38,435 nucleotides of DNA, taken from Chloroflexota bacterium. Its GTDB lineage: Bacteria; Chloroflexota; Dormibacteria; Dormibacterales; Dormibacteraceae. Below are positions 10,301-17,467 of the stretch, one piece after another; the stretch's first letter is position 1, and every line of letters begins with the position of its first letter. A model generated the notes under the pieces. That model worked only from the letters and a program-made list of their open reading frames with translations. It was not told the DNA's origin and did not search any database. The position numbers and the translations under genes are program-made. The stretch is from the NCBI GenBank assembly GCA_005880175.1, contig VBJR01000157.1, positions 1 to 38,435 on the forward strand. Reading direction: 5' to 3'.

Positions 10301-10436
10301 GGACGTGAGCGCGCAGGTGGTCGGCGGCCGCCTCCAGGTGGACTGGATCGCCTCGCGCGAGGTGCACCGGCCCGAGACGGTGGCCCGCCTGGCGGACCGC
10401 ATGCTGGAGGTGCTGCGCGGCCTGGTGGACGCGTGA
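4362..10436 (+). CDS. Bimodular non-ribosomal peptide synthetase, A-T-C-A-T-E
   Basis: 2024 residues from GTG at 4362, with GGAGG at 4349-4353 and a GTGA overlap with the hydrolase gene. Domains: A1 about 1-480 (YTSGSTG at 137, GKVD-type A10 present); T1 with LGGDS, Ser509; C about 566-1000 with HHIVTDG at 697-703, L-L type; A2 about 1023-1500; T2 with LGGDS, Ser1548; E about 1592-2024 with HHLVVDG at 1720-1726, a GRE motif, RTVGWFTT and FNYLGQ. Reading the ten specificity positions by eye gives DPENIGAVTK for A1 (no confident match; Glu at position 239 weakly suggests a basic or polar residue) and DAWQYGLIQK for A2, close to glutamine codes. The product would be a dipeptide X-D-Gln, or multiples of it. 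A1 lacks about 16 residues just before A8, including the hinge Asp (see findings). No starter C domain and no terminal TE are present. Confidence 0.93.
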   Translation: MTMIRLIEEQVARRPGAVALVCGGEELTYAELNRRANRLAHQLRALGAGPETRVAVRLGRTPELAVALLGVLKAGAAYVPLDPEYPSERLAYMLADSGAGIELTGAWLAERADAIASCPASDPEPWGSESSLAYVIYTSGSTGRPKGVMVERRALGEVVRGAVEQYGLTATDRVLQFAPASFDPSLEQLLPGLTCGATVVLRAGEPWVGGELLEGIRSSGVTVANVTPAYWHGLVEELERRGESGLGRLRLLILGGDVVGPGDLGQWTRRVSGVRLLNAYGPTEAGVTATLYEVAGEWDGQSRVPIGRGVVGTSVHVVDGELRAVGVGVPGELCIGGARVARGYLERPGLSGERFVPDPFGGGGSRMYRTGDVVRWRVRGARVELGEVEAALRGLAGVSGAAAAVRGGRLVGYVVPGAGLEVGRLREELSRELPGYMVPSAWVEVGELPLTPSGKVDRRRLPEPVLESAAGYEAPRDEVEVALAEVWSEVLRVERVGVHDNFFALGGDSIANMRVVSRVRQALGAELPVRAVFGSPTIAALADQVRAAGAAGGPALEPRPADAEAVLSYAQQRLWFLDQFEPGSAEYNVPLGLRLKGALDEAALRRALDGVVARHRVLRTSFGAERGRPTLVVQERVEVPWQGVDLRELPAPERDAEARRLAEAEAAAAFGLDQAPLLRVLLLRLADDERVLVLNQHHIVTDGWSHSVLVAELGELYAAEVEGRAPALPELRVQYEDYAHWQRRWLSGEELERQLGYWREALAGLEPLELPTDRPRPPVRSSRGGSHELRLDAGLTSRLRELGRARGATLHQVLMAALMVLLWRYTGQEDLALGTPTAGRTRRELEELVGFFVNTLVIRGQVGGEDSFERVLERVRESSLGAQAHEEVPFEKLVDELGVERDPSRTPLFQVSCVLQNAPGGELRLPGLEIADYELSTDTAKYDLSAGFAEVDGGLAGELAYAADLFEPGTIQRLAGHLDVLLRAVAAEPARPLRDLPLLTGDDRRLLDEWSRAPGHTAETRTTVELFEEQARRRPDAVAVTSGDERLTYGDLNRRANRLAHHLRSLGAGPEDRVAICLDRSPDLVTAILGTLKAGAAYVPLDPAYPAERLAHVQADAGARLLLTSAWLEDQREAMARCPDADPVPLAGPGNLAYAIYTSGSTGRPKGVMVEHRALSNQLGWLRHAFAGGAGGMLQRTSPSFDASVWELLFPLVAGEELVIAGADDVLEPARLAALVAGRGVTRLQVVPSLLRVLLRDLEAAGCKDLRWLYAGGEPLDAALCRQVHAALPGVRLVNLYGPTETCIQVLTHEVAAREVETDERVAIGRPVANTRAHVLDRELRPVPPGVAGELYVGGVQVARGYLGMPGLTAERFVPDPLGAGPSARLYRTGDLVRYRAHGELEYLGRLDEQVKVRGFRIELGEIEAVLREHPRVAQAAVAVRDLPAGGRQLVAYTVGEAGAGAEVGAWLRQRLPEHMVPAATVELDALPLTTSGKVDRKRLPEPALASAAGYEAPRDEVEAALAEVWADVLRLDRVGVHDNFFELGGDSILSIQVVAQCAERGLRLTSKHLFQQQTIAALRPVVEEARSGAARESGVGPAPLTPIQRWHFATAAHPGHYSQSLLLRVSERVGADVLRRALRTLVAEHDQLRARFWREAGRWAQEVAEAGPDPELVEADGADLEAVAERLQGPRDLGRDPMLRAALLATAAGEPNLLFLDVHHLVVDGVSWRVLIGDLEAACAQLLDGREPALAPATTPFKRWAELLEARAGEPDLLERLDEWTRPERERAGRLPVDLPDGRNLVSTADTVSVSLPAEETRLLLQKLPAVYRTQINEVLLTALGLVLAEWSGSRWVQVEVEGHGREEVFDGVDLTRTVGWFTTEAPVLLELAESGDVVASLRALRGRLRGLGPRLLEYGLLRHLGPEDVRERLRALPPAEVTFNYLGQWDNLSGGAAGLLQPADDLSAGMGQAADQARSHLLDVSAQVVGGRLQVDWIASREVHRPETVARLADRMLEVLRGLVDA

Positions 10437-10447
10437 GCCGGCCGAGG

Positions 10448-11092
10448 TCAGAGCCGGGCTTCGCGCGCCACGTTCGCCGCCGCCTCGCGCGTCGGCACCT
10501 GGAGCTTCTGGAGCACGTGGTGGACGTGGTTCTTGACCGTGGGCAGGCGCAGCCGCATGCGGTCGGCGATCTCGGGGTTGGACAGCCCCTGGCCGACCAG
10601 GCGCAGGATGTCCAGCTCGCGCGTCGTCAGCAGGCGCACGTTGCCGCTCCAGCGCAGCCGGCTCAGCTCCCGCACCCGCTGCAGCAGCGCCCCCGCCATC
10701 CGGGGCGAGCAGCGCAGCTCGTCGCGCAGCACGCTGTCGATCACCTCGCGCAGCTCGTCGAACGAGTCGCGCTGCTCCAGGAAGCCGACCACGCCGACCT
10801 CGACCCAGGCGATCGCCTCGTCCACGTCGCCGACGTCCAGCGCGACGAACCGCGCCCCCGGCAGCGACGAGACGGCCTCCTCCAGCGCCCGGAGGTTCCC
10901 GGACTCCGGCGGGACGTTGAACAGCACCAGGTCGGCCGCCGACTCACCGGCGACCCGCAGCGCCTCCGGCAGCGAGTCCATGGACGCGATCAGGTCCCAT
11001 CCCGGCTCCCTCGCCACCCGGACCGCGAGACCCTCCCGGTACAGCTGGATCTCTGACACCAGCACCAATCGCACCAGTCCCGGTGCCGCCAC
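10448..11092 (-). CDS. LuxR/NarL-type transcriptional regulator with receiver-like N terminus
   Basis: A 214-residue protein. The C-terminal 65 residues form a LuxR helix-turn-helix: LLTTRELDILRLVGQGLSNPEIA, then a recognition helix TVKNHVHHVLQKLQV. The N-terminal part resembles a NarL/FixJ receiver (RLVLVSEIQLYREGL), but the usual acidic phosphorylation pocket is poorly conserved: the beta-3 region reads LVLFNVPP, where D-x-x-MP is expected. It may therefore work without phosphorylation. Start: GTG at 11092 with GAGAAGAGAGG just upstream; an ATG at 11164 would add 24 residues and overlap the P450 gene. It ends 11 bases after the NRPS, convergent to it, and is divergent from the P450 gene with a 70-base shared control region. 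It is a plausible pathway-specific regulator of this cluster (inference). Confidence 0.8.
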   Translation of the reverse strand: MAAPGLVRLVLVSEIQLYREGLAVRVAREPGWDLIASMDSLPEALRVAGESAADLVLFNVPPESGNLRALEEAVSSLPGARFVALDVGDVDEAIAWVEVGVVGFLEQRDSFDELREVIDSVLRDELRCSPRMAGALLQRVRELSRLRWSGNVRLLTTRELDILRLVGQGLSNPEIADRMRLRLPTVKNHVHHVLQKLQVPTREAAANVAREARL

Positions 11093-11162
11093 CGACCTCT
11101 CTTCTCCCGCGCGTACGCTCACCTGTCGGCACTGTGATATCCGAATGGTCAGGGAGGCGACC

Positions 11163-12494
11163 ATGGGCGAGACGGCACGGCCAGGACAAACGCCCAGCGA
11201 TCGTTCCGGCAAAATCGGCGGCATGTCAGCAGCCTCGGCGCTGCCCCCCGGGCCGCCCCTCCCGGCCCTGGTCCAGACCGCCCTGTGGCTCGGCTCGCCG
11301 ACCGGGTTCCTGGAGCGGTGCGCGCGGCGGTACGGCGACGTGTTCACGCTCCGCCTGGCGCTCGGGCCGCCGGTCGTCATGGTCAGCGACCCGGCGCTCG
11401 TCGAGCGGGTCCTGACGCTCGACGCGGAGGCCGCGAGCACCGGCGAGGAGAACGCGATCCTGGCCCCGCTGCTCGGCGACCGCTCGGTGCTGATGCTGGA
11501 CGGCCCGGAGCACCTGCGCCAGCGCCGGCTGCTGCTGCCGTTCTTCCACGGCGAGCGCATGCGCCGCCAGGCCGGGGCGATCGCCGCGATCGTGGAGGCC
11601 AGCGTCGCCGGCTGGCCGCGCGACCGCGCGTTCCCGCTGCTGCCGCGCCTGCGGGCGATCACGTTCGAGGTGATCCTCCGCGTCGTGTTCGACCTGGCTG
11701 AATCGGCGGAGCTCGACGACCTGCGCCGGTCGCTCCAGCGGCTGCTCCGGATGGGCAGCTCGTGGATGGTCGTGCCCGCCCTGCGCCGGGACCTCGGCCC
11801 GCGCAGCCCGTGGGGCCGGTTCGTCCGCCTGAAGGCGCACGTGGACGAGTTGCTGCGCGACCAGGTCCGGCGCCGCCGGGCGGCGCCGGAGCCGGGCGAC
11901 GGCGTCATCGACGTCCTGCTGCCCGAGATGGACGACGCCGAGCTGGTGGACGCGCTGGTGACGGTCCTGGTGGCGGGGCACGAGACCACCGCGACGTCGC
12001 TGGCCTGGTGCTTCGAGCTCCTGCTCCGGCGGCCCGACCTGGTCGAGCGCCTCCGGGACGACCCGGACGGGTCGGCCCGCCTGCTGGACGCGGTGATCCG
12101 GGAGACGCTCCGCGTCCGGCCGGTCTTCCGCTACACGTCGCGGCGGCTGCGGCGGCCGCTCGCGCTGGGCGCCCACACGGTGCCGGCCGGCGTCGCCGTC
12201 GCCGCCAGCATCTACCTGGCCCAGCGCCGGCCCGACCGGTACGACCGGCCGGAGGCGTTTCGGCCCGAGCGGTTCCTCGACGCGCAGCCGGGCGCCGGCA
12301 CGTGGATCCCGTTCGGCGGCGGCATCCGGCGCTGCCTGGGGGCCAGCTTCGTCACGTTCGAGATGGCCGTCGTGGTCCGGACGGTCCTGGAGCACGCGCG
12401 GCTGCGGCCCGCCTCGCCGCGGCCCGAGCGCGTGGCGCTGCACGCGGTCACGATGGTCCCCGGCCGCGGCGCGCGCGTCAGGATGGATCCATGA
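11163..12494 (+). CDS. Cytochrome P450 monooxygenase
   Basis: A heme-thiolate monooxygenase of 443 residues. Motifs: oxygen-binding I-helix AGHETT, ExxR as ETLR, and the heme loop FGGGIRRCLGA with Cys391 as axial ligand. There is no membrane anchor, so it is soluble as in most bacterial P450s and needs separate ferredoxin partners, none of which is encoded in this window. Start: ATG at 11163 with AGGGAGG at 11151-11157; the alternative ATG at 11223 gives 423 residues and begins closer to the conserved region, but has no clear ribosome site. It is divergent from the LuxR-type regulator and its TGA overlaps the GH3 start (ATGA), so the two are translationally coupled. It probably oxidises the NRPS product or a precursor; this rests only on context. 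Confidence 0.9.
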   Translation: MGETARPGQTPSDRSGKIGGMSAASALPPGPPLPALVQTALWLGSPTGFLERCARRYGDVFTLRLALGPPVVMVSDPALVERVLTLDAEAASTGEENAILAPLLGDRSVLMLDGPEHLRQRRLLLPFFHGERMRRQAGAIAAIVEASVAGWPRDRAFPLLPRLRAITFEVILRVVFDLAESAELDDLRRSLQRLLRMGSSWMVVPALRRDLGPRSPWGRFVRLKAHVDELLRDQVRRRRAAPEPGDGVIDVLLPEMDDAELVDALVTVLVAGHETTATSLAWCFELLLRRPDLVERLRDDPDGSARLLDAVIRETLRVRPVFRYTSRRLRRPLALGAHTVPAGVAVAASIYLAQRRPDRYDRPEAFRPERFLDAQPGAGTWIPFGGGIRRCLGASFVTFEMAVVVRTVLEHARLRPASPRPERVALHAVTMVPGRGARVRMDP

Positions 12495-14962
12495 CGACCG
12501 TCACCGCGTCCGACGAGACGACCCGCGAGCGTGCGGTGGAGACCGCCCTGGCCCGCCTGGACCTGGAGACGAGGGTCCGGCTGGTGGACGGGCTGGACAT
12601 GTGGGCCCTGCCGGCGCTGCCGGAGATCGGCCTGCGCTCGCTGGTCATGTCGGACGGGCCGGTCGGCGTGCGCGGCACGGTCTGGAGCGGTGGCGGGCCC
12701 ACGGTGATGCTGCCCAGCCCGACCGCGCTGGCCGCGACGTGGGACCCCGAGCTGGCCCGCCGCGCCGGGCACGTGCTGGCGCAGGAGGCGAGGCGCAAGG
12801 GCGTCCACGTGCTGCTGGCGCCGACGGTCAACCTGCACCGCAGCCCGCTCGGCGGCCGCCACTTCGAGTGCTACTCGGAGGACCCGCTGCTGACCGGAGA
12901 GATCGCCGCCGGCTATGTGACCGGCGTGCAGGAGGGCGGCGTCGCCGCCATGCCCAAGCACTTCGTCGCCAACGACGCCGAGACGGACCGCTTCACGGTG
13001 GACGTGCGGGTGGACGAGCGGACGCTGCGCGAGCTGTACCTGGCGCCGTTCGAGGTGGCGGTCCGGCGCGCGGGCGCGTGGGCGGCGATGTCCGCCTACA
13101 ACAGCGTCAACGGCAGCACGATGACCGAGCACGCGCCGCTGCAGCGGCGCCTGCTGAAGGACGAGTGGGCGTTCGACGGCTGCGTCGTCTCCGACTGGAT
13201 GGCGGCCCGGGACGCCGTCCGGGCCGCGCTCGGCGGCCTGGACGTGGCGATGCCGGGCGTCCTGCCCGTCTTCCGGAACGGGTTGGCCGACGCGGTCCGG
13301 GCGGGGACGGTGCCCGAGGCGGTGGTGGCGGACATGGCCCGCCGGACGCTGCGCCTGGCGGCCCGGGCGGGGGCGCTGGACGGCGTGCCGCCCGCGGCGG
13401 CCCCGGCCGCGCTGCCGGCTCCGGTGGACGGCGGCGCGCTGGCCCGCGAGCTGGCCGCCCGCTCGTTCGTGCTCCTCCGCAACGACGGCGTCCTGCCGCT
13501 GGACCCGGCGGCCCTTCGCGCCGTGGCGCTCGCCGGCGAGGCGGCCGGGGCGCCGGCGGCGATGGGCGGCGGCAGCGCCGAGGTCGGCTCGGCCGCCGTC
13601 GTGTCGCCGCTGGCCGGCCTGCGCGGCGCGCTGCCCGGCGGGGTGGCGGTGACGTACGCGGCGGGCGCCGGCGCCCGCACCCGGGTGGCGCCGGCCGGGG
13701 CCGACTTCGAGCTGACCGCGGTGTTCCGGGACCGCGACGGCCGGGCGCTCGCGGAGCAGCCGCTGGCCAGCGGCCTGGCGCGCTGGCTGGGCGACCTGCC
13801 GGGCGGCGTCGCGCAGGGCGAGCTGCGGTCGGTCGAGGTCGCGGGCGCGTTCACCCCGCAGGTGGGGGGCCGGCACCGGTTCGCGGTCGAGGGCGCCGGC
13901 GCGTTCCGCCTGGAGGTGGGCGGCCGCGAGGTCTTCGACGGCGTGAACCTGGTGGACGACGACGACGGCCCGGGCGCCGCCTTCCTGCACCCGCCGTCGC
14001 GGGTCGTCGAGGTCGAGCTGGCGGCCGGCGCGGCGGTGGACGTGTCGCTGCGGCACACGATCGAGGGGGCCCTGCCATTCCCGGCGGTCAGCTTCACGCT
14101 CGGCCACGCCGGCCCGGCGGTGGACCCGGACGACCTGCTCGCCGAGGCGGCGGCCGCGGCGGCCGCCGCCGACGTGGCGGTCGTGGTGGTCGGCACCACG
14201 GAGGAGACGGAGCGGGAGGGCGCCGACCGGGAGACGCTGGCGCTGCCCGGCCGCCAGGACGAGCTGGTGCGGCGCGTGGCGGCGGCCAACCCGCGGACCG
14301 TGGTCGTCGTCAACGCCGGCTCGCCGGTCGAGCTGCCGTGGGCGGACGAGGTCGCGGCGGTCCTGCTGGCCTGGTTCCCGGGCCAGGAGGGCGGGGCGGC
14401 GCTGGCCGACGTGCTGCTCGGCCGCACCGAGCCGGGCGGCCGGCTGCCGACGACGTGGCCGGCGCGGCTGGCCGACTGCCCGGTGTCGCGGGTGACGCCG
14501 GTGGACGGCGTGCTGGCGTACGACGAGGGCGTGTTCATCGGGTACCGGGCGTGGGAGCGAGCGGCGGCGCCGCCGGCGTTCTGGTTCGGCCACGGTCTCG
14601 GGTACACGTCGTGGGCGTACGAGTCGGCCTCGTTCACCTCTGGCGGCGGCGACGCCCTCGGCGTGCTGCGGGTGCGGGTCCGCAACACGGGCCCTCGGGC
14701 CGGGCGGGAGGTGGTCCAGGCGTACCTGGCGCCGGCCGAGCCGGAGGCCGACCGGCCGCGGCGCTGGCTGGCCGGCTTCGCGACGGCCGCCGCCGCCCCG
14801 GGCGAGGCGGCGGAGGTGGCGATCGCGGTGCCCCGGCGCGCGGCCGAGACGTGGGACGCGGCGGCCGGCGCCTGGCGGCTCCGCCCCGGCGCGTACGCGC
14901 TCGAGACGGGCCGCTCGTACGCCGACCGCCGCCTGGTGACCCCGATCGCCGTTGGCGGCTGA
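12491..14962 (+). CDS. Glycoside hydrolase family 3 beta-glucosidase with PA14-like insert
   Basis: An 823-residue retaining beta-glycosidase. The N-terminal barrel carries KHFVANDAE and the nucleophile Asp235 in VVSDWM. The second alpha/beta domain follows, with a PA14-like insertion around residues 400-540, and a fibronectin-like C-terminal domain (about 720-823, with VRVRNTGPRAGREVVQAYL). There is no signal peptide, so it acts in the cytosol. Start: ATG at 12491 overlapping the P450 stop by four bases. Coupling to a P450 beside an NRPS suggests trimming of a glycosylated intermediate or of a sugar-masked product, as beta-glucosidases do in some macrolide self-resistance systems. A role in plant saponin or oligosaccharide use is equally possible. 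The gene ends 7 bases from the end of a convergent gene. Confidence 0.9.
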   Translation: MTTVTASDETTRERAVETALARLDLETRVRLVDGLDMWALPALPEIGLRSLVMSDGPVGVRGTVWSGGGPTVMLPSPTALAATWDPELARRAGHVLAQEARRKGVHVLLAPTVNLHRSPLGGRHFECYSEDPLLTGEIAAGYVTGVQEGGVAAMPKHFVANDAETDRFTVDVRVDERTLRELYLAPFEVAVRRAGAWAAMSAYNSVNGSTMTEHAPLQRRLLKDEWAFDGCVVSDWMAARDAVRAALGGLDVAMPGVLPVFRNGLADAVRAGTVPEAVVADMARRTLRLAARAGALDGVPPAAAPAALPAPVDGGALARELAARSFVLLRNDGVLPLDPAALRAVALAGEAAGAPAAMGGGSAEVGSAAVVSPLAGLRGALPGGVAVTYAAGAGARTRVAPAGADFELTAVFRDRDGRALAEQPLASGLARWLGDLPGGVAQGELRSVEVAGAFTPQVGGRHRFAVEGAGAFRLEVGGREVFDGVNLVDDDDGPGAAFLHPPSRVVEVELAAGAAVDVSLRHTIEGALPFPAVSFTLGHAGPAVDPDDLLAEAAAAAAAADVAVVVVGTTEETEREGADRETLALPGRQDELVRRVAAANPRTVVVVNAGSPVELPWADEVAAVLLAWFPGQEGGAALADVLLGRTEPGGRLPTTWPARLADCPVSRVTPVDGVLAYDEGVFIGYRAWERAAAPPAFWFGHGLGYTSWAYESASFTSGGGDALGVLRVRVRNTGPRAGREVVQAYLAPAEPEADRPRRWLAGFATAAAAPGEAAEVAIAVPRRAAETWDAAAGAWRLRPGAYALETGRSYADRRLVTPIAVGG

Positions 14963-14969
14963 CCGGGCG

Positions 14970-15599
14970 TCAGGCCGCCAACCGGAACGGCGGGTACTGG
15001 TCCGTCACCAGGATGACGGCGTAGGCGGTGACCCGGTTGCTCCAGCGGATCACGCCCTGCACGAAGTCGAACAGCGGCCGCGGGTAGCGCCCGGTGAACA
15101 GGATCGCGAACCAGGCGATCACCACCGCCAGGACCGCGGCGATGCTGAGGAAGAACAGGACGATGTAGTGGGGGATCGCGAGGAACCACTTCACCAGCGG
15201 CAGCCAGCGGTTGAGGTCCTGGGGCACGTCGGGATAGGGGAAGTCGAGGTGCACGGACTGCTCCTCGTCGGTCGAGGGGTAGCGGTCGTCCATCAGGGCC
15301 AGGTACACCGAGACGCGGTTGGTGAAGCGCATCAGCTCGCGGTTCCAGTCGAACCACCAGCGCGGGTACTTCTGCCGGAACAGGATCATCAGCAGCGGGG
15401 CCCCGAAGAGGAGGCCGGCGGCGCCGACGGCGACGGCCGTGGAGTCGCCGCCGCCCGACTGCCACACGCCGCCCGCGAGGACGCAGAGCACGATCGCGAT
15501 CGGGACGACGGTGAAGATCCGGAGGGCCGTCGTGAGACGGTCGAGGGGATGGTCCGGGTAGTCCACCGAGAACTGGACCGGGTAGCCGGGGTGGATCAT
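14970..15599 (-). CDS. DUF4389 membrane protein
   Basis: A 209-residue protein with two hydrophobic regions at the N-terminal side (about 27-46 and 58-74), one near 140-165, and the repeated motif pattern of DUF4389 proteins: WWFDWNRELMRFTNRVSVYLALM in the first half and PLFDFVQGVIRWSNRVTAYAVIL in the second, an internal duplication. The function of the family is unknown; it is common in actinobacteria and relatives. Start: ATG at 15599 preceded by AAAGGAG at a good distance. It stands between the GH3 gene and the TfoX-domain gene and is probably not part of either pathway. The 170 bases upstream hold the paired palindromes at 15701-15755. Confidence 0.8.
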   Translation of the reverse strand: MIHPGYPVQFSVDYPDHPLDRLTTALRIFTVVPIAIVLCVLAGGVWQSGGGDSTAVAVGAAGLLFGAPLLMILFRQKYPRWWFDWNRELMRFTNRVSVYLALMDDRYPSTDEEQSVHLDFPYPDVPQDLNRWLPLVKWFLAIPHYIVLFFLSIAAVLAVVIAWFAILFTGRYPRPLFDFVQGVIRWSNRVTAYAVILVTDQYPPFRLAA

Positions 15600-15700
15600 C
15601 TGAGTTGCTCCTTTCTGCTCGTCTGCGAGGCGATCGGGGCGCCTCTCTCAGCACGGCAGTCTCCCCGGCGGATGCATCGAAAGTGTGGCCCGGCTCCGCC

Positions 15701-15755
15701 GATTTGGCGCCAATCCACCCGGTCCAGCGCCCACGAATGGGCGATTTGGCGCCAA
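15701..15755. promoter_or_regulatory. Two identical GATTTGGCGCCAA sites 42 bases apart
   Basis: The same 13 bases occur at 15701-15713 and 15743-15755, each centred on the perfect palindrome TTGGCGCCAA. The repeat distance of 42 bases is four turns of the helix, so both sites face the same side of the DNA. That is typical of cooperative binding by a dimeric regulator. They lie about 100-155 bases upstream of the DUF4389 start and just past the expected end of the TfoX-domain gene. The regulator is not known. Confidence 0.4.
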
Positions 15756-15769
15756 AGCTCCGGCGGGGG

Positions 15770-16143
15770 CTACGCCCTCGCCTTCCGGGGGGCTTCGCCG
15801 GCAGCTCCGCCGTGAGCTCCAGCGCTCGCTCGACCAGCGGCGCCACCGCCTGCGGGCGGTCGCGCCAGTCCGCGGGGACCAGGACGTAGCCCTTCATCGC
15901 GCGGCCCGCCATCGGCTCGAAGTCGCGGCCGCCGGCCTGGCGCACCGCGGCCGCCTCCTCGTCGGGCAGGCGGACGAACAGGTCCTCGCCGAACAGCCCC
16001 GCGAACATGTTCCCGTTCACGAAGCCGGCGAGGTTGCCGAACATCGGCTTCATGGTGACCGCCGGGGCGGCGGGGACGAGCCCCGCGAACGCCGCCTTGG
16101 CCTCCTCGGTCGGCTTCGGCATCTTCATCGAGTCCGGTGCCAT
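15770..16143 (-). pseudogene. TfoX N-terminal-domain protein with a probable one-base frameshift near its end
   Basis: Starting at ATG 16143, the frame encodes a TfoX/Sxy N-terminal domain (TMKPMFGNLAGFVNGNMFAGLFGEDLFVRL, then FEPMAGRAMKGYVLVP), a small fold found in competence regulators and in many stand-alone proteins of unknown role. The frame then fails to stop and runs for over a kilobase through neighbouring genes. Adding one base to the run of six G at 15787-15792 (C on the coding strand) gives the ending AKPPRKARA and a TAG at 15770-15772, a typical length and tail for this family. I therefore read the gene as about 124 residues with a one-base deletion in a homopolymer. It may be real or a sequencing error. 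Confidence 0.6.
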
Positions 16144-16162
16144 GACCGTACTCTCGCAGAGA

Positions 16163-17437
16163 TCAGCCGAACTTCGGCGCCGAGAGCTCCAGACGGGGTG
16201 CCGCCTCCGCGAACGCGGCGGGGAACACGACCTTCATCTGGTCGACCGCCTGCCACTGGCCGACCACCGCCGCCGTGCGCAGGTTCTGGCCCGCGTCCGG
16301 GTTGCCAGGCGGCGAGAACCTCGCGCCCCCGCCGTTGATCTCCATCCCGGCCGGGACGTCCACCGTGTCGGCCGCGTCGCGCAGCGCGTCGCTGGTCACC
16401 TGGCCGTGGACCGCCGGCAGCACGTCGTGGGCCAGCACCCAGCCGCCGACGAAGCCGGCGACCGCCGGGATCGGCATGTCAATGGCCCCGGTGACCGAGC
16501 GGTACGCCCGCTGGGCAACCGCCAGCTGAGCCCGGGCCGCCGGCTGCAGCGCGTTCGACGGCACGGTCCCGGCCGGTTTGTCCGCCGCGTACAGGCCGAC
16601 CGCCTGGGCGCCCAGCGTCTTGCCGAAGTCGTCCATGCAGAACGCCGAGCTCGTGCCGATCGCGGCCCGCAGCGGCACCCGGTGGTCCAGCATCGCCCGC
16701 CAGATCGCGATGCCGTCGGTCAGGTAGCTGACGTCCCACAGGAAGTCGGGCCGGGCCGCCGCCACCTCCTCGGCGATCGCGCTGGGGTCGTACGCGTACG
16801 GGCTGTACCGGACCCGGTCCACCACCTGGATCCCCGCCGCCCGCGCGCCCGCCTCCTCCGCGTCGGCCACCGACTGGCCGTACACGTCGTCCACACCGAC
16901 GATCGCGACCCGGGCCGCGGCCGGCGCCAGGCCGGCGGCGCCGAGCAGCACCTGCTGCGTGAAGCCGACCGCCATGCGGCCGAGCGAGCTGCCCGTGGCC
17001 ACGGTCCGGAACACGTACCGCCGGCCCACGGTGACCTGGTCGGCCACGGCGCCGGTCTCCCAGTACACGACGTGGCGCTGGTCGGCCCTGGCGGCGGCCG
17101 CCGCGGACAGCGTGCTGCCGTACGTCCCGATGATCAGCGGCACGTGGTAGCGGTCGATCAGCCGGTCGACCGCGGCGACGGCCTGATCGGGCGTCTGCAC
17201 GTCCTCGACCTGGAGCCGCACCCGGTCCGCGCCCGGCACCCCCTGGTCGCGCGCCACCTGGAGCGCCGCGCGCACGCCGCCGAACTCCTCGTGGCCGCCC
17301 TCGGACTGCGGCCCGCTGAGCGGGTAGATGGCGCCGAAGACCAGCGCCGGGCCGCTCCGCGACGGCTGCGCGGACGAGCAGGCGGCGAGGGCGAGCAGGA
17401 GCACGGGAACGATCAGCCGGAGGGCGCGGCGAGGCAT
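16163..17437 (-). CDS. Branched-chain-amino-acid-type ABC transporter substrate-binding lipoprotein
   Basis: A 424-residue exported lipoprotein: the N terminus MPRRALRLIVPVLLLALAACSS has two Arg, a hydrophobic core and a lipobox LAAC, so Cys20 would be lipid-anchored. The mature part is a Peripla_BP_6/LivJ-type solute-binding fold (FGAIYPLSGPQSEGG near the start, IIGTYGSTLSAAAAARADQRHVVYWETGA in the first lobe, VGVDDVYGQSVADAEE in the second). No permease or ATPase gene lies next to it, so it is an orphan component here. ATG at 17437 has GGAGG only one base upstream, so the start is set by the signal peptide rather than by the ribosome site. A 26-base palindrome separates it from the methyltransferase gene upstream. 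Its ligand cannot be inferred. Confidence 0.85.
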   Translation of the reverse strand: MPRRALRLIVPVLLLALAACSSAQPSRSGPALVFGAIYPLSGPQSEGGHEEFGGVRAALQVARDQGVPGADRVRLQVEDVQTPDQAVAAVDRLIDRYHVPLIIGTYGSTLSAAAAARADQRHVVYWETGAVADQVTVGRRYVFRTVATGSSLGRMAVGFTQQVLLGAAGLAPAAARVAIVGVDDVYGQSVADAEEAGARAAGIQVVDRVRYSPYAYDPSAIAEEVAAARPDFLWDVSYLTDGIAIWRAMLDHRVPLRAAIGTSSAFCMDDFGKTLGAQAVGLYAADKPAGTVPSNALQPAARAQLAVAQRAYRSVTGAIDMPIPAVAGFVGGWVLAHDVLPAVHGQVTSDALRDAADTVDVPAGMEINGGGARFSPPGNPDAGQNLRTAAVVGQWQAVDQMKVVFPAAFAEAAPRLELSAPKFG

Positions 17438-17467
17438 GCCTCCGGAGCGTAGCAGAGCCGCCGGGAC

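Noticed and set aside
5928..10367. A 1479-codon open frame antisense to the NRPS
   Set aside because: It is a by-product of high GC in the opposite strand; the sequence is low-complexity Arg/Gln/Leu/His-rich and matches no family, while the + strand has clear NRPS motifs.
11093..11989. LuxR-type regulator as a 513-residue protein
   Set aside because: The added part is antisense to the P450 gene; GTG 11092 has a proper ribosome site and gives a normal size.
13096..15769. Continuation of the TfoX-domain frame as a 1015-residue fusion protein
   Set aside because: Beyond residue 125 it runs antisense and out of frame through the DUF4389 and GH3 genes; a one-base frameshift explains it better.
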